A DNA stretch of 64,000 nt, taken from Egibacter rhizosphaerae. Its GTDB lineage: Bacteria; Actinomycetota; Nitriliruptoria; Euzebyales; Egibacteraceae. Where the stretch lies: positions 1,860,001 through 1,924,000 of the forward strand of contig NZ_CP036402.1 in assembly GCF_004322855.1 (NCBI RefSeq), in the 5' to 3' direction. The notes below the pieces were generated by a model. The model did no database searches. It was not told the origin of the DNA and saw only the letters and a list, made by a program, of their open reading frames with translations. The position numbers and the translations under genes were made by a program. This document shows positions 27,718-35,854 of this stretch, in pieces. Each line of letters opens with the position of its first letter. Within the stretch, counting starts at the first letter, position 1.

Positions 27718-27986
27718 TTTGGGAGCGTGTCCTTGGCGAAGTACGCCGCCGCGCGGCGCAGGATCTCGTTCTCCTGCTCCAACTGGCGGTTGCGTCGCTT
27801 CAGCGCCGCAAGCTCGGCCTGGGTATCGCTGGACACACCATCGACGACGCCATCGTCGATGTCGGCGTCCAGGCCCGGCGGCGCGCCGCCGGGCAGACCC
27901 CGCACATGCGCCCGCACCCGCGCCAGCGCGTCCTCGATTCGGGTGATCGCCGCTCGCCATCGGCGATCGCCTCGATGGTGCGCCAC
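27714..27986 (-). CDS. IS3-family OrfA-like protein, C-terminal coiled coil
   Basis: The last third is the IS3 OrfA leucine zipper: ELAALKRRNRQLEQENEILR and AAAYFAKDTLPK. The first 55 residues (RITRIEDALARVRAHVRG and a glycine/proline linker) do not resemble the usual OrfA helix-turn-helix, so the DNA-binding part seems replaced or lost. The stop at 27714-27716 overlaps the OrfB start. Probably non-functional. Confidence 0.55.
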   Translation of the reverse strand: MAHHRGDRRWRAAITRIEDALARVRAHVRGLPGGAPPGLDADIDDGVVDGVSSDTQAELAALKRRNRQLEQENEILRRAAAYFAKDTLPK

Positions 27987-28190
27987 GCCCCCCGTGTGAT
28001 TCCGTTGGGATAAACCCCGCGCGGTCCCCGTCGCGGGCGCTGCGCTACGCGCCGGCGCGGTCGGGATTGTACGCCGCTGACCAGGACAGACACGGCCGCG
28101 GCTCCGGCCATAGCACCGAGGGGAGCACCGACACGCGGCCGCGAGAGGCCTGACTTCATCCCAACGAGATCACACGGGGGGCGCCACGCG
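27980..28190. repeat. Imperfect inverted repeat pair, about 34 bp
   Basis: The segment 28156-28190 reads ATCCCAACGAGATCACACGG and onward; its inverted counterpart at 27980-28013 reads ATCCCAACGGAATCACACGG on the minus strand, with about 28 of 31 positions equal. The two arms flank roughly 140 bp without a coding frame. The pair sits exactly where an IS1380 transposase fragment is cut off and the IS3 element begins, so the arms may be ends of a small non-autonomous element or an inverted duplication made during nested insertions. Confidence 0.6.
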
Positions 28191-28489
28191 GTCGGCTGCG
28201 ACGCGGTCGCCTGCCCGGGATGCTCGCCAAACAGCACCGGATCGCGGGACGCGGGAGCGGAGACGCACTCGCCCCAGTCGATCAGCAGCACCGCCAGATC
28301 CCGCGCGACCACCCCCGGATGATGATCCCGCCACGACCGCACCCCCGCCAAAGCCTGCCGCAGCGCCCCAGTCAACCCGACCTGGTTAGCCAGCTGCGCC
28401 GGCAACGACAACCCCGCCCGACCCTCCAGCCCGACCCCATCACCGGTAACAACGAACCCGCCCGCCGACTTGCTAGCCTTCACCCGCAC
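28176..28489 (-). pseudogene. IS1380-family transposase, N-terminal fragment
   Basis: The first 100 or so residues of an IS1380 transposase are recognisable: VRVKASKSAGGFVVTGDGVG, then LANQVGLTGALRQALAGV, DHHPGVVARDLAVLLIDWGE and FGEHPGQATASQPTAW. The catalytic DDE region is missing. The homology breaks near 28176 at the inverted repeat arm. An alteration after WGECVS (the family usually continues with a DLAVLRDQP-type segment) shows further decay. Confidence 0.72.
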
Positions 28490-28623
28490 GGTGACCCCCT
28501 GGTCTCGAGGGACTGCTCTTGGACAAGCAGCACCCTCGCAGGTCAGGGGGTCACCACACTTCAGGCGCCCCGCCACCCACCTCGCTGGCGTGAATAGTCG
28601 AGGCTAGCTTGCCGGCTTGGCGA

Positions 28624-29385
28624 TCAATAGTCTGATTGCACGTTCGAGCCGCCACCACCCCACATCTGCAAGATCACCTCTGGGTGATAGTTGGTTATGG
28701 TGCCAGCGAGGTTATAGGACCAAAGCTCCTGGGTGGCGCTTTCGACGTAACTGCTTGGTGTAGCATCATCGGTTTCGTATACGACGCCCTGCCGTGTCAT
28801 CTGCATCGCAGACTCTTGGACACGGTTGAAGGTGTTGTACAACGAGGTGACGTTGTCGCCGTTGAAGCAGTAGGTCGCGTGGCGCTCCAGAACTAGGAGG
28901 GTGCCCCATGTCCCAGGCACTGTCACCGTGCCGAACCAATCGTAACAAGTCGATTGAGTCCCTACGTCATCTGAACTTGGCACCTCCTCGATCGCTGGAC
29001 CATCGAAATCATCGGCATCGACGTCCTCGGCGCTGGAAACCACATTGCCCGCGGCGTCGCGAATCTCGTAGCTGACAGTGGGGTCCGCGTTCGGGTCGGG
29101 CAGGTCGATCTCGACGAGCTCTGGATAGGTTTCCTCGACGTACTCGATTTCTCGGTCGGTTAGGCCTCTAGTCGCGGCGTTCTCGACGATCTCCACAATC
29201 TCTTCGCGTTCTTCCGGGGTCGCGTCCGGGAACGCGTCATAAACGTCGTCGTTCGCTTCGTTTGCCCCATCTGAGACGTCCGCGTGCGCTGTTCCCGTTA
29301 CCAGGAATGCGACGCAAACCGCAGCCAGCATGATGAAGGTAGCGACTGCCGTGATACCCCAGTGAGCAGTTATGCGGACCGGCAT
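28624..29385 (-). CDS. Secreted hypothetical protein
   Basis: A protein of 253 residues with a signal peptide (basic start MPVRITAHW, hydrophobic core VATFIMLAAVCVAFLVTG, likely cleavage after TAHA). The mature part is very acidic (ANEANDDVYDAFPDATPEE) and then has a beta-rich domain with two cysteines (TQSTCYDWFG and ATYCFNG) that could pair outside the cell. It ends QMWGGGGSNVQSDY. The family is unknown. AAGGAG lies at a good distance before ATG 29385. The DNA here is clearly lower in G+C than its neighbours, which suggests separate acquisition. Confidence 0.75.
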   Translation of the reverse strand: MPVRITAHWGITAVATFIMLAAVCVAFLVTGTAHADVSDGANEANDDVYDAFPDATPEEREEIVEIVENAATRGLTDREIEYVEETYPELVEIDLPDPNADPTVSYEIRDAAGNVVSSAEDVDADDFDGPAIEEVPSSDDVGTQSTCYDWFGTVTVPGTWGTLLVLERHATYCFNGDNVTSLYNTFNRVQESAMQMTRQGVVYETDDATPSSYVESATQELWSYNLAGTITNYHPEVILQMWGGGGSNVQSDY

Positions 29386-30061
29386 TGCGGCTCCTTTGCC
29401 ACGGTGCTGTGATTCCCCCTGTCCACTGCGCTACCACGAGAACCACTGTTAGGGCAAGTGTAAGCACGTCATGGCATCGTGACGCGCAGTGGCGAGGCGA
29501 AACTAACAGAAGGCAGCGCGAACGCAAGGGGTGTCTGGATTGATTGGCTTCGCCAGGAAGGGTGCTCATGCTGCTGTCCGGCGGGGCCCGCCAGGGAGCG
29601 CGCGGGGTGCGCACCCGAGGTAGGGGAGCGGCCCGGGCGACTGACCTGTCGGATCGCGGTCAAGCGCGTCAACCGGTTGTGCACGCGGCTCGCAGGATGC
29701 TCCGAGCCCTCGCGGTCCATGGGGAGATGGGGTTGGTGGCGCCCGGGGTCACTGTCGCTCCGCGACGCGCACCTTCCCGGCTCAAGGCGACGCCTCGTCG
29801 GTCCGCTGCGCCTCGTGGGCGTACATGGCATCGGCAGCGCTGGAGATGAGCGCCTCGGGTCCGCCGTGGGGGAGGGGAGAGCGTGAACCCGACGCTGGCG
29901 CGGGCTTCCACGACCGTGGGGGCGAGGCGGTAGGGCCCTTGCGAGGACCCCTTCGACGCGGGGCGCGGAGTTCCCGCGCCTCGTGCTCGTCGATGCCCTC
30001 GCCGGGTGGTCAGGACCTTCGCCGTCGAGCCGTGTCCGCTCACACCATGAGAAAGTCCCCC
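29386..30061. other. Intergenic stretch without a supported gene
   Basis: I find no frame with protein-like composition or a start with a ribosome site. The open frames on both strands are arginine/proline-rich shadows. The first 80 bases presumably hold the promoter of the secreted protein gene to the left. Confidence 0.5.
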
Positions 30062-30134
30062 GTCTGTGGCCAGTTGAGGTCCCCGCTCGTGGCCAGTGAA
30101 TGTCTTCGCTGGTGGCCGGCGGAGGTCCCGCCTG
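30062..30134. repeat. Three 23-bp tandem repeats, IS21-like end
   Basis: GTGGCC recurs at 30066, 30089 and 30112 with a 23-base period, each followed by a similar AGGTCCCCGCTC-type tail that degrades towards the right. Such stacked GTGGCCA repeats are characteristic of the ends of IS21-family elements, where the transposase binds several subterminal copies. No istA or istB frame is left nearby, so this is an isolated terminal relic. Confidence 0.5.
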
Positions 30135-30299
30135 GTTGGAGATGACCGGAGTGCCCTGCCCGAGTGGCGATGGTGTCGCTGTCGAGACGCATGCGTCGAG
30201 GCGGTGGCGTGACGTAGAGCGCAGCTCCCCGGAGCGAGGTCGCGACCCCAGCTGGCTCGGTCAGCTGCCCGCCTCGCCCGACGGGGAAGGGGCGAGCCG

Positions 30300-30543
30300 A
30301 TGAGCAGGAAACTGACCGCCCAAACGGTGCGCACGGCGGGCGATCCCGAGCTTCTCATCTTCGACGCCTCGTACGACGAGGCCGGCATCATCGAGCCCGG
30401 CGACCCCATCGCGCGCCGACGGGGACCCCGAGACCGAGGCCGCCGACGATGTACTTGACCGCCTCGGCTACTGGCTGCCCTCCCGTCACGGGTGGGAGGC
30501 CACCGACTTCGGCGGCACGGCAATCGTCACGCGGGCGGGGTGA
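30300..30543 (+). pseudogene. Small unknown gene with a frameshift
   Basis: ATG at 30300 follows GAAGGGGCG. The frame reads MSRKLTAQTVRTAGD, then LLIFDASYDEAGIIEPG and is natural-looking up to DPIA near 30410. It then needs one shift to continue as GDPETEAADDVLDRLGYW and LPSRHGWEATDFGGTAIV with a stop at 30541-30543. Together they make about 80 residues of mixed alpha/beta composition. I do not recognise it. It may be a short element-borne gene that has decayed, or one sequencing error. Confidence 0.45.
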
Positions 30544-31128
30544 GGCCGTCCTGGGGCGCGTCCGACGGCGGCGCGATGCGCACCAGCCCCACGACCGTGC
30601 CGCAAGCCGCCATCGATAAGGGGGTGGTCAGTCTGCTCCAGTGCCCACAAGGTCTTGCGGGTGGGTGACTGCACTTCGCGGCGACTGCCGCATCGTGACT
30701 GGCGATGGGTGCGCAACGCGATAATCGGTGGAGTCAGCGCGGCAACTATGCAGCGTGGTCGACCAGCCGGAGTGCGCGACCAGCACCACGCACGTGCGTC
30801 CGTCCGAGATCGACGAGCGGGTGCTGTGGGCACTGACCGAGAAGACGGCGCGGTTGCGTGGAGCGGCGCTGGCGAAGCGGTCGCGGTTCGGCGCAGCCTT
30901 TGACAAGGACCCTCAGTAGTGGCCGTATCATCGGTTGCGTGACGAGGGTGCGCCGAAGATCTGGGCGGACCGTCGACGCGAAGCAGTGGCGGCGCGCGGC
31001 GTCCTCGCCGATTACAGCCGCGCCCAAGCGCGGCAGCAAGCTGTAACCTAGGGGCAGTAATCAAGCTCCCGCGGCAAGCTGGCGGGCTCGGCAGAGATGC
31101 GGGGGTTCGGTGCACGAAGCCCGTCGCA
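30544..31128. other. Intergenic stretch with one weak frame
   Basis: Mostly non-coding in appearance. The only protein-like stretch is at 30755-30919 on the plus strand: 54 codons from GTG, with PSEIDERVLWALTEKTARL followed by a basic tail, ending at TAG. It has no ribosome-binding site and no recognised family, so I do not call it a gene. Confidence 0.35.
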
Positions 31129-31259
31129 GCAGGGACCGGATTGCGGATGTGATGGAGTCCAAGGCTCTGACCAGGACAAACACCGGACTAGACCCACGAA
31201 ACTGCTGGTCACAGCACTGTCAGTTGCTGGAGTCTGTCACACTTCAATCCGGTCCCTGC
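31129..31259. repeat. Perfect 15-bp inverted repeat, MITE-like
   Basis: GCAGGGACCGGATTG at 31129-31143 is repeated exactly inverted at 31245-31259. The 101 bases between contain a second, shorter inverted pair (TGACCAG and CTGGTCA). No frame lies inside. The unit of 131 bp may be a miniature inverted-repeat element or a large hairpin. It lies about 80 bp beyond the end of a small membrane-protein gene. Confidence 0.6.
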
Positions 31260-31337
31260 GTCGCAGCCGGAGGAGGTCGCGGGCGCGCCCGTGCCGATTC
31301 CTGCGTCTACTGATGGGCCGGTGGCTCTCCCCGACGC

Positions 31338-31487
31338 TCAGACCTCCCGGCTATCGCTCAGTTCCTCCAAGCGCCGGTGTATGCCTTCGACAGCCGTCGT
31401 GATCCGGCGGAGGAGCACCAATACGTACACGAGCAGCACTGCGCCGCCCATCAAGATTACCAACGCCAATAGTGGAGCAGCGTTCAT
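31338..31487 (-). CDS. Small single-span membrane protein (49 residues)
   Basis: A short gene with AAGGGG upstream of ATG at 31487. The product opens MNAAPLLALVILMGG and continues with AVLLVYVLVLLRR, making one long transmembrane helix. A cytosolic amphipathic helix follows (ITTAVEGIHRRLEELSD). The arrangement of one helix plus a charged coiled-coil-like tail resembles small subunits or holin-like proteins, but no family is assigned. Codon use is less GC-rich than in the DISARM genes. Confidence 0.55.
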   Translation of the reverse strand: MNAAPLLALVILMGGAVLLVYVLVLLRRITTAVEGIHRRLEELSDSREV

Positions 31488-31603
31488 GTTGTGAGCCCCT
31501 TGCCTTCCAAGTTGCCTCCCTCACGGACCCTACGGCGGGATGACGCTAGTCCAGTACCGGTCCCCTAGGATGAACCCTGTAGCCAACGTGTGCATGTGGC
31601 GTG

Positions 31604-32996
31604 GGACTGTCAGATGCACGGTGTATCGGGGCTGGCCACGTGGTCACTCTCCTGCGGGTAGCAGGCGGCCCTCGAACGTGATCTGGAACGCGTTGAGGGC
31701 GGGCTTCCAGCGGTTCATCCACCTCCTTCTACCGCGGCCGGTGGGGTCGAGGCTGCGCACCGCCAGGTACAGGCACTTCAGCGCGGCCTGCTCGTTGGGG
31801 AAGTGACCGCGCGCCCTGGTCGCTCGGCGCATGCGCGCGTGCAGTGATTCGATCGCGTTGGTGGAGTAGATCACCCGGCGGATCTCGGGGCTGTAGTCGA
31901 GGAAGGGCACGAACTCGGTCCAGCTGTTCTCCCACAGCTTGGTGACCGCGGGGTACTGCTCGCCCCAGAGCTCGTTGAAGTCGGCGAGGCGCTCCTTGGC
32001 GGCGTGCTCGCTGGGCGCGGTGTACACCGGCCGCAGGTCGCGGGCCATGGCGTCCCAGTCGCGGCGTGAGGCCAGCCGGAAGGTGTGGCCGATGCAGGTG
32101 GGAGCACACAGGTCTGGATCACCGCCAGCGGCCACGTCGCCTCGATCGACTCCGGTAGCCCCTTGAGGCCGTCGCAGACGACGATGCACACGTCCTCGGT
32201 GCCGCGGTTCTCGGGTCTCGGTCAGGACCTGCAGCCAGAACTTGGCGCCTTCGCCGCCCTGGCCGATCCAGATGCCTGTGGATGTCTCTGGTGCCGTCGG
32301 CGGTCACGCCGATGGCGGTGTCCGCGGGCCGGTTGGTGACCTGCCCGTCGCGGACCTCGGGCCACGACGCGCGCGACGAACACTGCGGCGTAGACGCGCT
32401 CGAGCGGCCGGCTTGAGCCAGTCGCCCATTTCCTCTCTGGATGCGGTCGGTGATCTTCGACACCGTCTCGCGCGACACCTCGGCGCCGTACACCTCCGCC
32501 AGGTGCGCGGACACCTCCCCGGTGGTCAACCCCTTCGCGGTCAGCGACAGCACCATCTCATCGACGCCTGACAGGCGCCGCTGGCGCCTTTTGACCAGCT
32601 TGGGCTCGAACGAACCCTCCCGATCCCTGGGCACCTCAAGCGGCACGGGGCCGATCTCGGTCAGCACGGTCTTGGCGCGTGTGCCGTTGCGCGAGTTGCC
32701 GCCGTCGCGGCCTTCGGCGGCGTGCTTGTCGTAGCCCAGATGCTCGGAGAGCTCGGCTTCGAGCCCGGTCTCGAACACCTGCTTGGTCAGCCCCGTCAGC
32801 ACCCCGGCGGGGCCGACCAGGTCGAGGCCTTCCTCGCGCGCCTGTTCGACGAGGCGTTCGGCGACCTCGCGGTCGTCGTCCGAGCGTTGCCGCTCGGCGT
32901 TGTCTCCAGTCGTGTCGGTCATCAGCTGTCCCTTCTGGCCGAGCGGATAGCTCAGCCTGTCAGGCCAGCCCCGTTACACCGATCAACTGACACCCC
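31604..32996. mobile_element. Decayed IS256-family element
   Basis: About 1.4 kb with related ends: the left end near 31604-31636 and the right end near 32961-32996 both contain TGTCAG, then CGGTGTA and CGGGGCTGGCC when read inward, with scattered mismatches. The transposase gene between them is frameshifted several times. No exact 8-bp target duplication could be seen, which fits an old insertion. Confidence 0.75.
31644..32922 (-). pseudogene. IS256-family transposase, several frameshifts
   Basis: The N-terminal part (ATG 32922) is typical: GLTKQVFETGLEAELSEHLG, GNSRNGTRAKTVLTEIGPV and VPRDREGSFEPKLV. The catalytic centre is scattered over other frames. The C-terminal part reads IGHTFRLASRRDWDAMARDL, AAKERLADFNELWGEQYP and VIYSTNAIESLHARMRRAT, where TNAIES carries the catalytic glutamate. 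At least two shifts lie between 32100 and 32450. It is not functional. Confidence 0.85.
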
Positions 32997-33205
32997 CGGA
33001 CCTTTCGTCGGGGTTCGCGTGCTGGGGTCTCGCGACGCGAGCCCGGCGCGTTCGGCCACGTGTGCGCTGGCGTCCGGGCGCTTGTGGGCGCGGGGTTTGT
33101 CGCTGGTGGCGGCACGTGCTGGCCGGCAGCCCGCGGGGCTGGTTGCCGCAGCGGGGCTAGCGCGCACGGGTCGGGGGCGTGATGTGCCCATCGCCCGCGG
33201 CGGGG
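32997..33205. other. Intergenic stretch upstream of the recombinase operon
   Basis: No supported gene. It carries the promoter region of the recombinase genes together with the repeats described next. Confidence 0.4.
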
Positions 33206-33316
33206 GTGGGTGCAAGCGCGACCCGAGCCTTCCCGCAGGTGCAAGCACCCAGCCAAGGGAAGGGGGGTTTCCTCGCCTGCAGCTTGCACCTTCGCGGGGG
33301 TGGCGCTTGCACCCAC
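33206..33316. promoter_or_regulatory. Four GGTGCAAGC-type sites in nested inverted pairs before the recombinase operon
   Basis: GTGGGTGCAAGCGC at 33206-33219 has a perfect inverted copy at 33303-33316. Inside, AGGTGCAAGC at 33237-33246 has its inverted copy at 33282-33291. The pairs are nested symmetrically and end 40 bases before the GTG start of the fused recombinase. Such paired arms are what a tyrosine recombinase or a dimeric repressor would bind, so this is either a recombination site or an autoregulatory operator. No further copies were seen at the far end of the operon. Confidence 0.6.
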
Positions 33317-33355
33317 GCGCTCGCGCGCGGGCCCAAGCCCCAGGAGGTCCCCGCC

Positions 33356-35854
33356 GTGTCCCACGACCACCCCGCCTCGTGCGACCCGTCCGAGCTGCTG
33401 GCCACCGCCCGCGAGCTGCTGGCGCGCGATGCCGACCTCGCGCCGTGCACCGTCTTCGAGCAGCGGGCCAGCACCCGCCGGTTCGAGCGGTTCGTCGCCG
33501 CCCGCGCCGCCGCCGTGAACCTCGTCGACGCCGACCCGCTCGACCTCGCCGCCTACGCCTACCACGCGCTGTACCACGTCCACCTCAAGCCCAAGAGCGT
33601 CGGCGAGTACCTGTACGGCATCACCGCTGAGTGGCAACGCCAGACCGGCCGCGACGACGACATCGCCGCACCCGCCCGCCTGGTGCTCGCCGCCGCGCGG
33701 CGCGGCCTGCCCGCCCGCGCCCGCCGCCCCGCCCCTGTACTGGCGGTGTGGCTGCTGCGCGAGCTGCTCGGCGAGCTGCGCGCCGACGCGCCCGGCTACG
33801 AGCTCAACGGGGAGTGGCGCGCCGCCCGCGACCGCGCGCTGGTGGCGCTGCTGTACGGCGGCGCGCTGCGCCCCGGCGAGGCGCTGACGGTCGAGACCAC
33901 CCAGCTCGCGCGCCGCGACGGCGGGTGGGAGGTCACCCTGTGGCGCAGCAAGACCAACCAGAAGGCCCGCCACGCCGAGCGGGTGTTCATCGCCGACCAC
34001 GACCCGATCGGCTCGGGGCAGCTGCTCACCGACTGGCTCGCGGTGCGCGGCGACCTGCCCGAGGCCGCGGTGGTCCCGGGCACGCGCTACGGGGTGGCGC
34101 TCAGCCCCGCCACCGCAGCGCGGCGGCTGCACGCCGCCGCGGAGCGCGCCGGCCACCCGCGGGAGGCGTTGACCCTGTACTCCTTCCGCCGCAGCGCCGC
34201 CACCCACGCCTATCTCGCGGGATGGCCGTTCCAGGCGATCCAGCGGCTGCTGCGCCACCGCAGCGCCCACATCACCGAGCGCTACATCGCGCACTTGCGC
34301 ACCGCCACCGAGGTCGCCGACGCGCGCACCTGGCACCTGTCCCCCACGCGCCCCCCCGGCGCGGACGTCGAGGGGCTGCCGCGCCGCCAGCCGCAGCCGA
34401 GCGGGACGTTCACCACGCGCGCCAGCGCGGACGAGCACGGCGACGCGCTGCCGCTGGACGCGCTGCGCGACCTCGCCGAGGCGACCGCGCAGCAGACCCA
34501 CGCCCTGCTCACCGCGCGAGAGGAGACCGAGGTGGCGCGCGTGGGACGGGCGTGGCAGCGGTTCGCCGCCGCGTTGCCACCCACGACCGGCGAGCCGGTA
34601 GACCCCATCGATCCGCCCCCTGAGGCCGTCGCGGCGTTCGTCGCCGACGCCGACCGCCGCGGCGTCAAACCCACCTCGATCGCGCGCGAGTTGGCGCGAC
34701 TGCGCTGGTGGTTCACGCTCACCGACCCCGGCGCCGCCCCCCCGACCCACCTCGCGGAGGCGGTGGCGCGCGCGCTGGAGCGCCGCGACGCCGGCCGCAC
34801 GCCCGACCGCGCGCCCGTGCACCCCCGCGAGGCCTTCGAGGTGCTCGCTGAACGCGCCGGCCAGGCCCCCACCGCCACGCTCGACCGCGCGATCCTGCGC
34901 TGGCACCTCGCGCAGGCCGGCGCGCCGTGGCCGCTCAAGCCCGGACGTCGGGCTTCAGCGCTTCGCGGCGGCGACGTGCGCGTGGCCCCCGACCGGCAGT
35001 GGGTCGACATCGACGCGCCCGCCGGCACGGTGCGGCTGCCTGAGGGACCCACGCCGCTGTGTTGCCCGGTCCGCGCGGTCGAGCGGCTCCTCGACGCTGC
35101 TGGCGAGCACGGGGTGCTCATCGACCGGTGGAAGCTCGCCACCGCCAGCCTCGTGCCGCACCAGATCAGCCAGTCCTGCGAGCAGTGGAGCCGCGCCGAG
35201 TTCGAGCAGGCGACCTGGGTGCTGGGCTACGCGCTGCGACACGCCGCGCGCCGCCGGATGCTGGTCGCGGTCGCGTGGGCCGGCGCGCTGCGCATGGGCG
35301 ATTTGCGCGAGGCGCGCATCGAGGAGCTCACCCCGACGCGCAACGGCTACGAGCTGCACCTGGGCCGCTCGAAGCTCAACCGCGCCGGCGAGCCCGAGGC
35401 CATCCCCCTCGACCGCACCGGCGACGCGCTGTGCCCGGTCGCAGCCATCCAGGGGTGGCTGGCGATCTGGCAGCACGACACCGGCCCGCTGCTGCCCGGC
35501 GACATCAACCTCGCGCCCCACGAGGCCGCCGCGGTGGAGCCAGCCAGCAGGGACACCACCCGCGAGCTGGTCGGCCAGCTCGCCGAGCTCGACGGGATCG
35601 CGCTCACCGGGCACAGCTTCCGCCGGTCGCGAGCCACCCACGACTGGCACACCCACTACGACCTCATCGCCATCCAGCGGCTGCTGCGCCACCGGCGCCG
35701 CGACCATACCGAGGGCTACATCGCCGACCTCGACCCCTTCGCCTTCGACACCACCGACCAGCTCACCTCCGCCGCCGCCGACGACACGACGTCCCGGCGC
35801 GGAGCGGACGAGGGCGACGCGGAGCGCTCGGAGCGCTCGGAGCGCTCGGCATGA
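33356..35854 (+). CDS. Tandem fused double tyrosine recombinase
   Basis: An 832-residue polypeptide containing two complete tyrosine-recombinase catalytic domains. First domain: GGALRPGEALT (Arg about 170), SFRRSAATHAYLAG (about 276), LLRHRSAHITERYIAHL (Tyr about 308). Second domain: AGALRMGDLREARI (about 643), HSFRRSRATHDWH (about 752), LLRHRRRDHTEGYIADLD (Tyr about 786). Each is preceded by its own helical core-binding region. These enzymes are normally 300-400 residues and act as separate chains. GTG 33356 follows AGGAGG and fits the family start better than the in-frame upstream region. The stop overlaps the next recombinase by ATGA. Confidence 0.88.
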   Translation: MSHDHPASCDPSELLATARELLARDADLAPCTVFEQRASTRRFERFVAARAAAVNLVDADPLDLAAYAYHALYHVHLKPKSVGEYLYGITAEWQRQTGRDDDIAAPARLVLAAARRGLPARARRPAPVLAVWLLRELLGELRADAPGYELNGEWRAARDRALVALLYGGALRPGEALTVETTQLARRDGGWEVTLWRSKTNQKARHAERVFIADHDPIGSGQLLTDWLAVRGDLPEAAVVPGTRYGVALSPATAARRLHAAAERAGHPREALTLYSFRRSAATHAYLAGWPFQAIQRLLRHRSAHITERYIAHLRTATEVADARTWHLSPTRPPGADVEGLPRRQPQPSGTFTTRASADEHGDALPLDALRDLAEATAQQTHALLTAREETEVARVGRAWQRFAAALPPTTGEPVDPIDPPPEAVAAFVADADRRGVKPTSIARELARLRWWFTLTDPGAAPPTHLAEAVARALERRDAGRTPDRAPVHPREAFEVLAERAGQAPTATLDRAILRWHLAQAGAPWPLKPGRRASALRGGDVRVAPDRQWVDIDAPAGTVRLPEGPTPLCCPVRAVERLLDAAGEHGVLIDRWKLATASLVPHQISQSCEQWSRAEFEQATWVLGYALRHAARRRMLVAVAWAGALRMGDLREARIEELTPTRNGYELHLGRSKLNRAGEPEAIPLDRTGDALCPVAAIQGWLAIWQHDTGPLLPGDINLAPHEAAAVEPASRDTTRELVGQLAELDGIALTGHSFRRSRATHDWHTHYDLIAIQRLLRHRRRDHTEGYIADLDPFAFDTTDQLTSAAADDTTSRRGADEGDAERSERSERSA

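Larger units (their letters stand above)
26830..27990. mobile_element. Degraded IS3-family element
   Basis: The region holds an orfA C-terminus and a frameshifted orfB on the minus strand, in the IS3 order with orfB starting at the orfA stop. Clean terminal inverted repeats and a target duplication were not found, so the limits are approximate. The orfA N-terminal helix-turn-helix is unrecognisable. The element interrupts a small unknown gene at its left end. Confidence 0.7.

Noticed and set aside
31604-32996. An intact IS256 element with an 8-bp target duplication
   Set aside because: The flanking bases do not match and the transposase is broken in several places.
32960-34906. Minus-strand open frame of 648 codons opposite the fused recombinase
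   Set aside because: An antisense shadow of the plus-strand recombinase with no family motifs.
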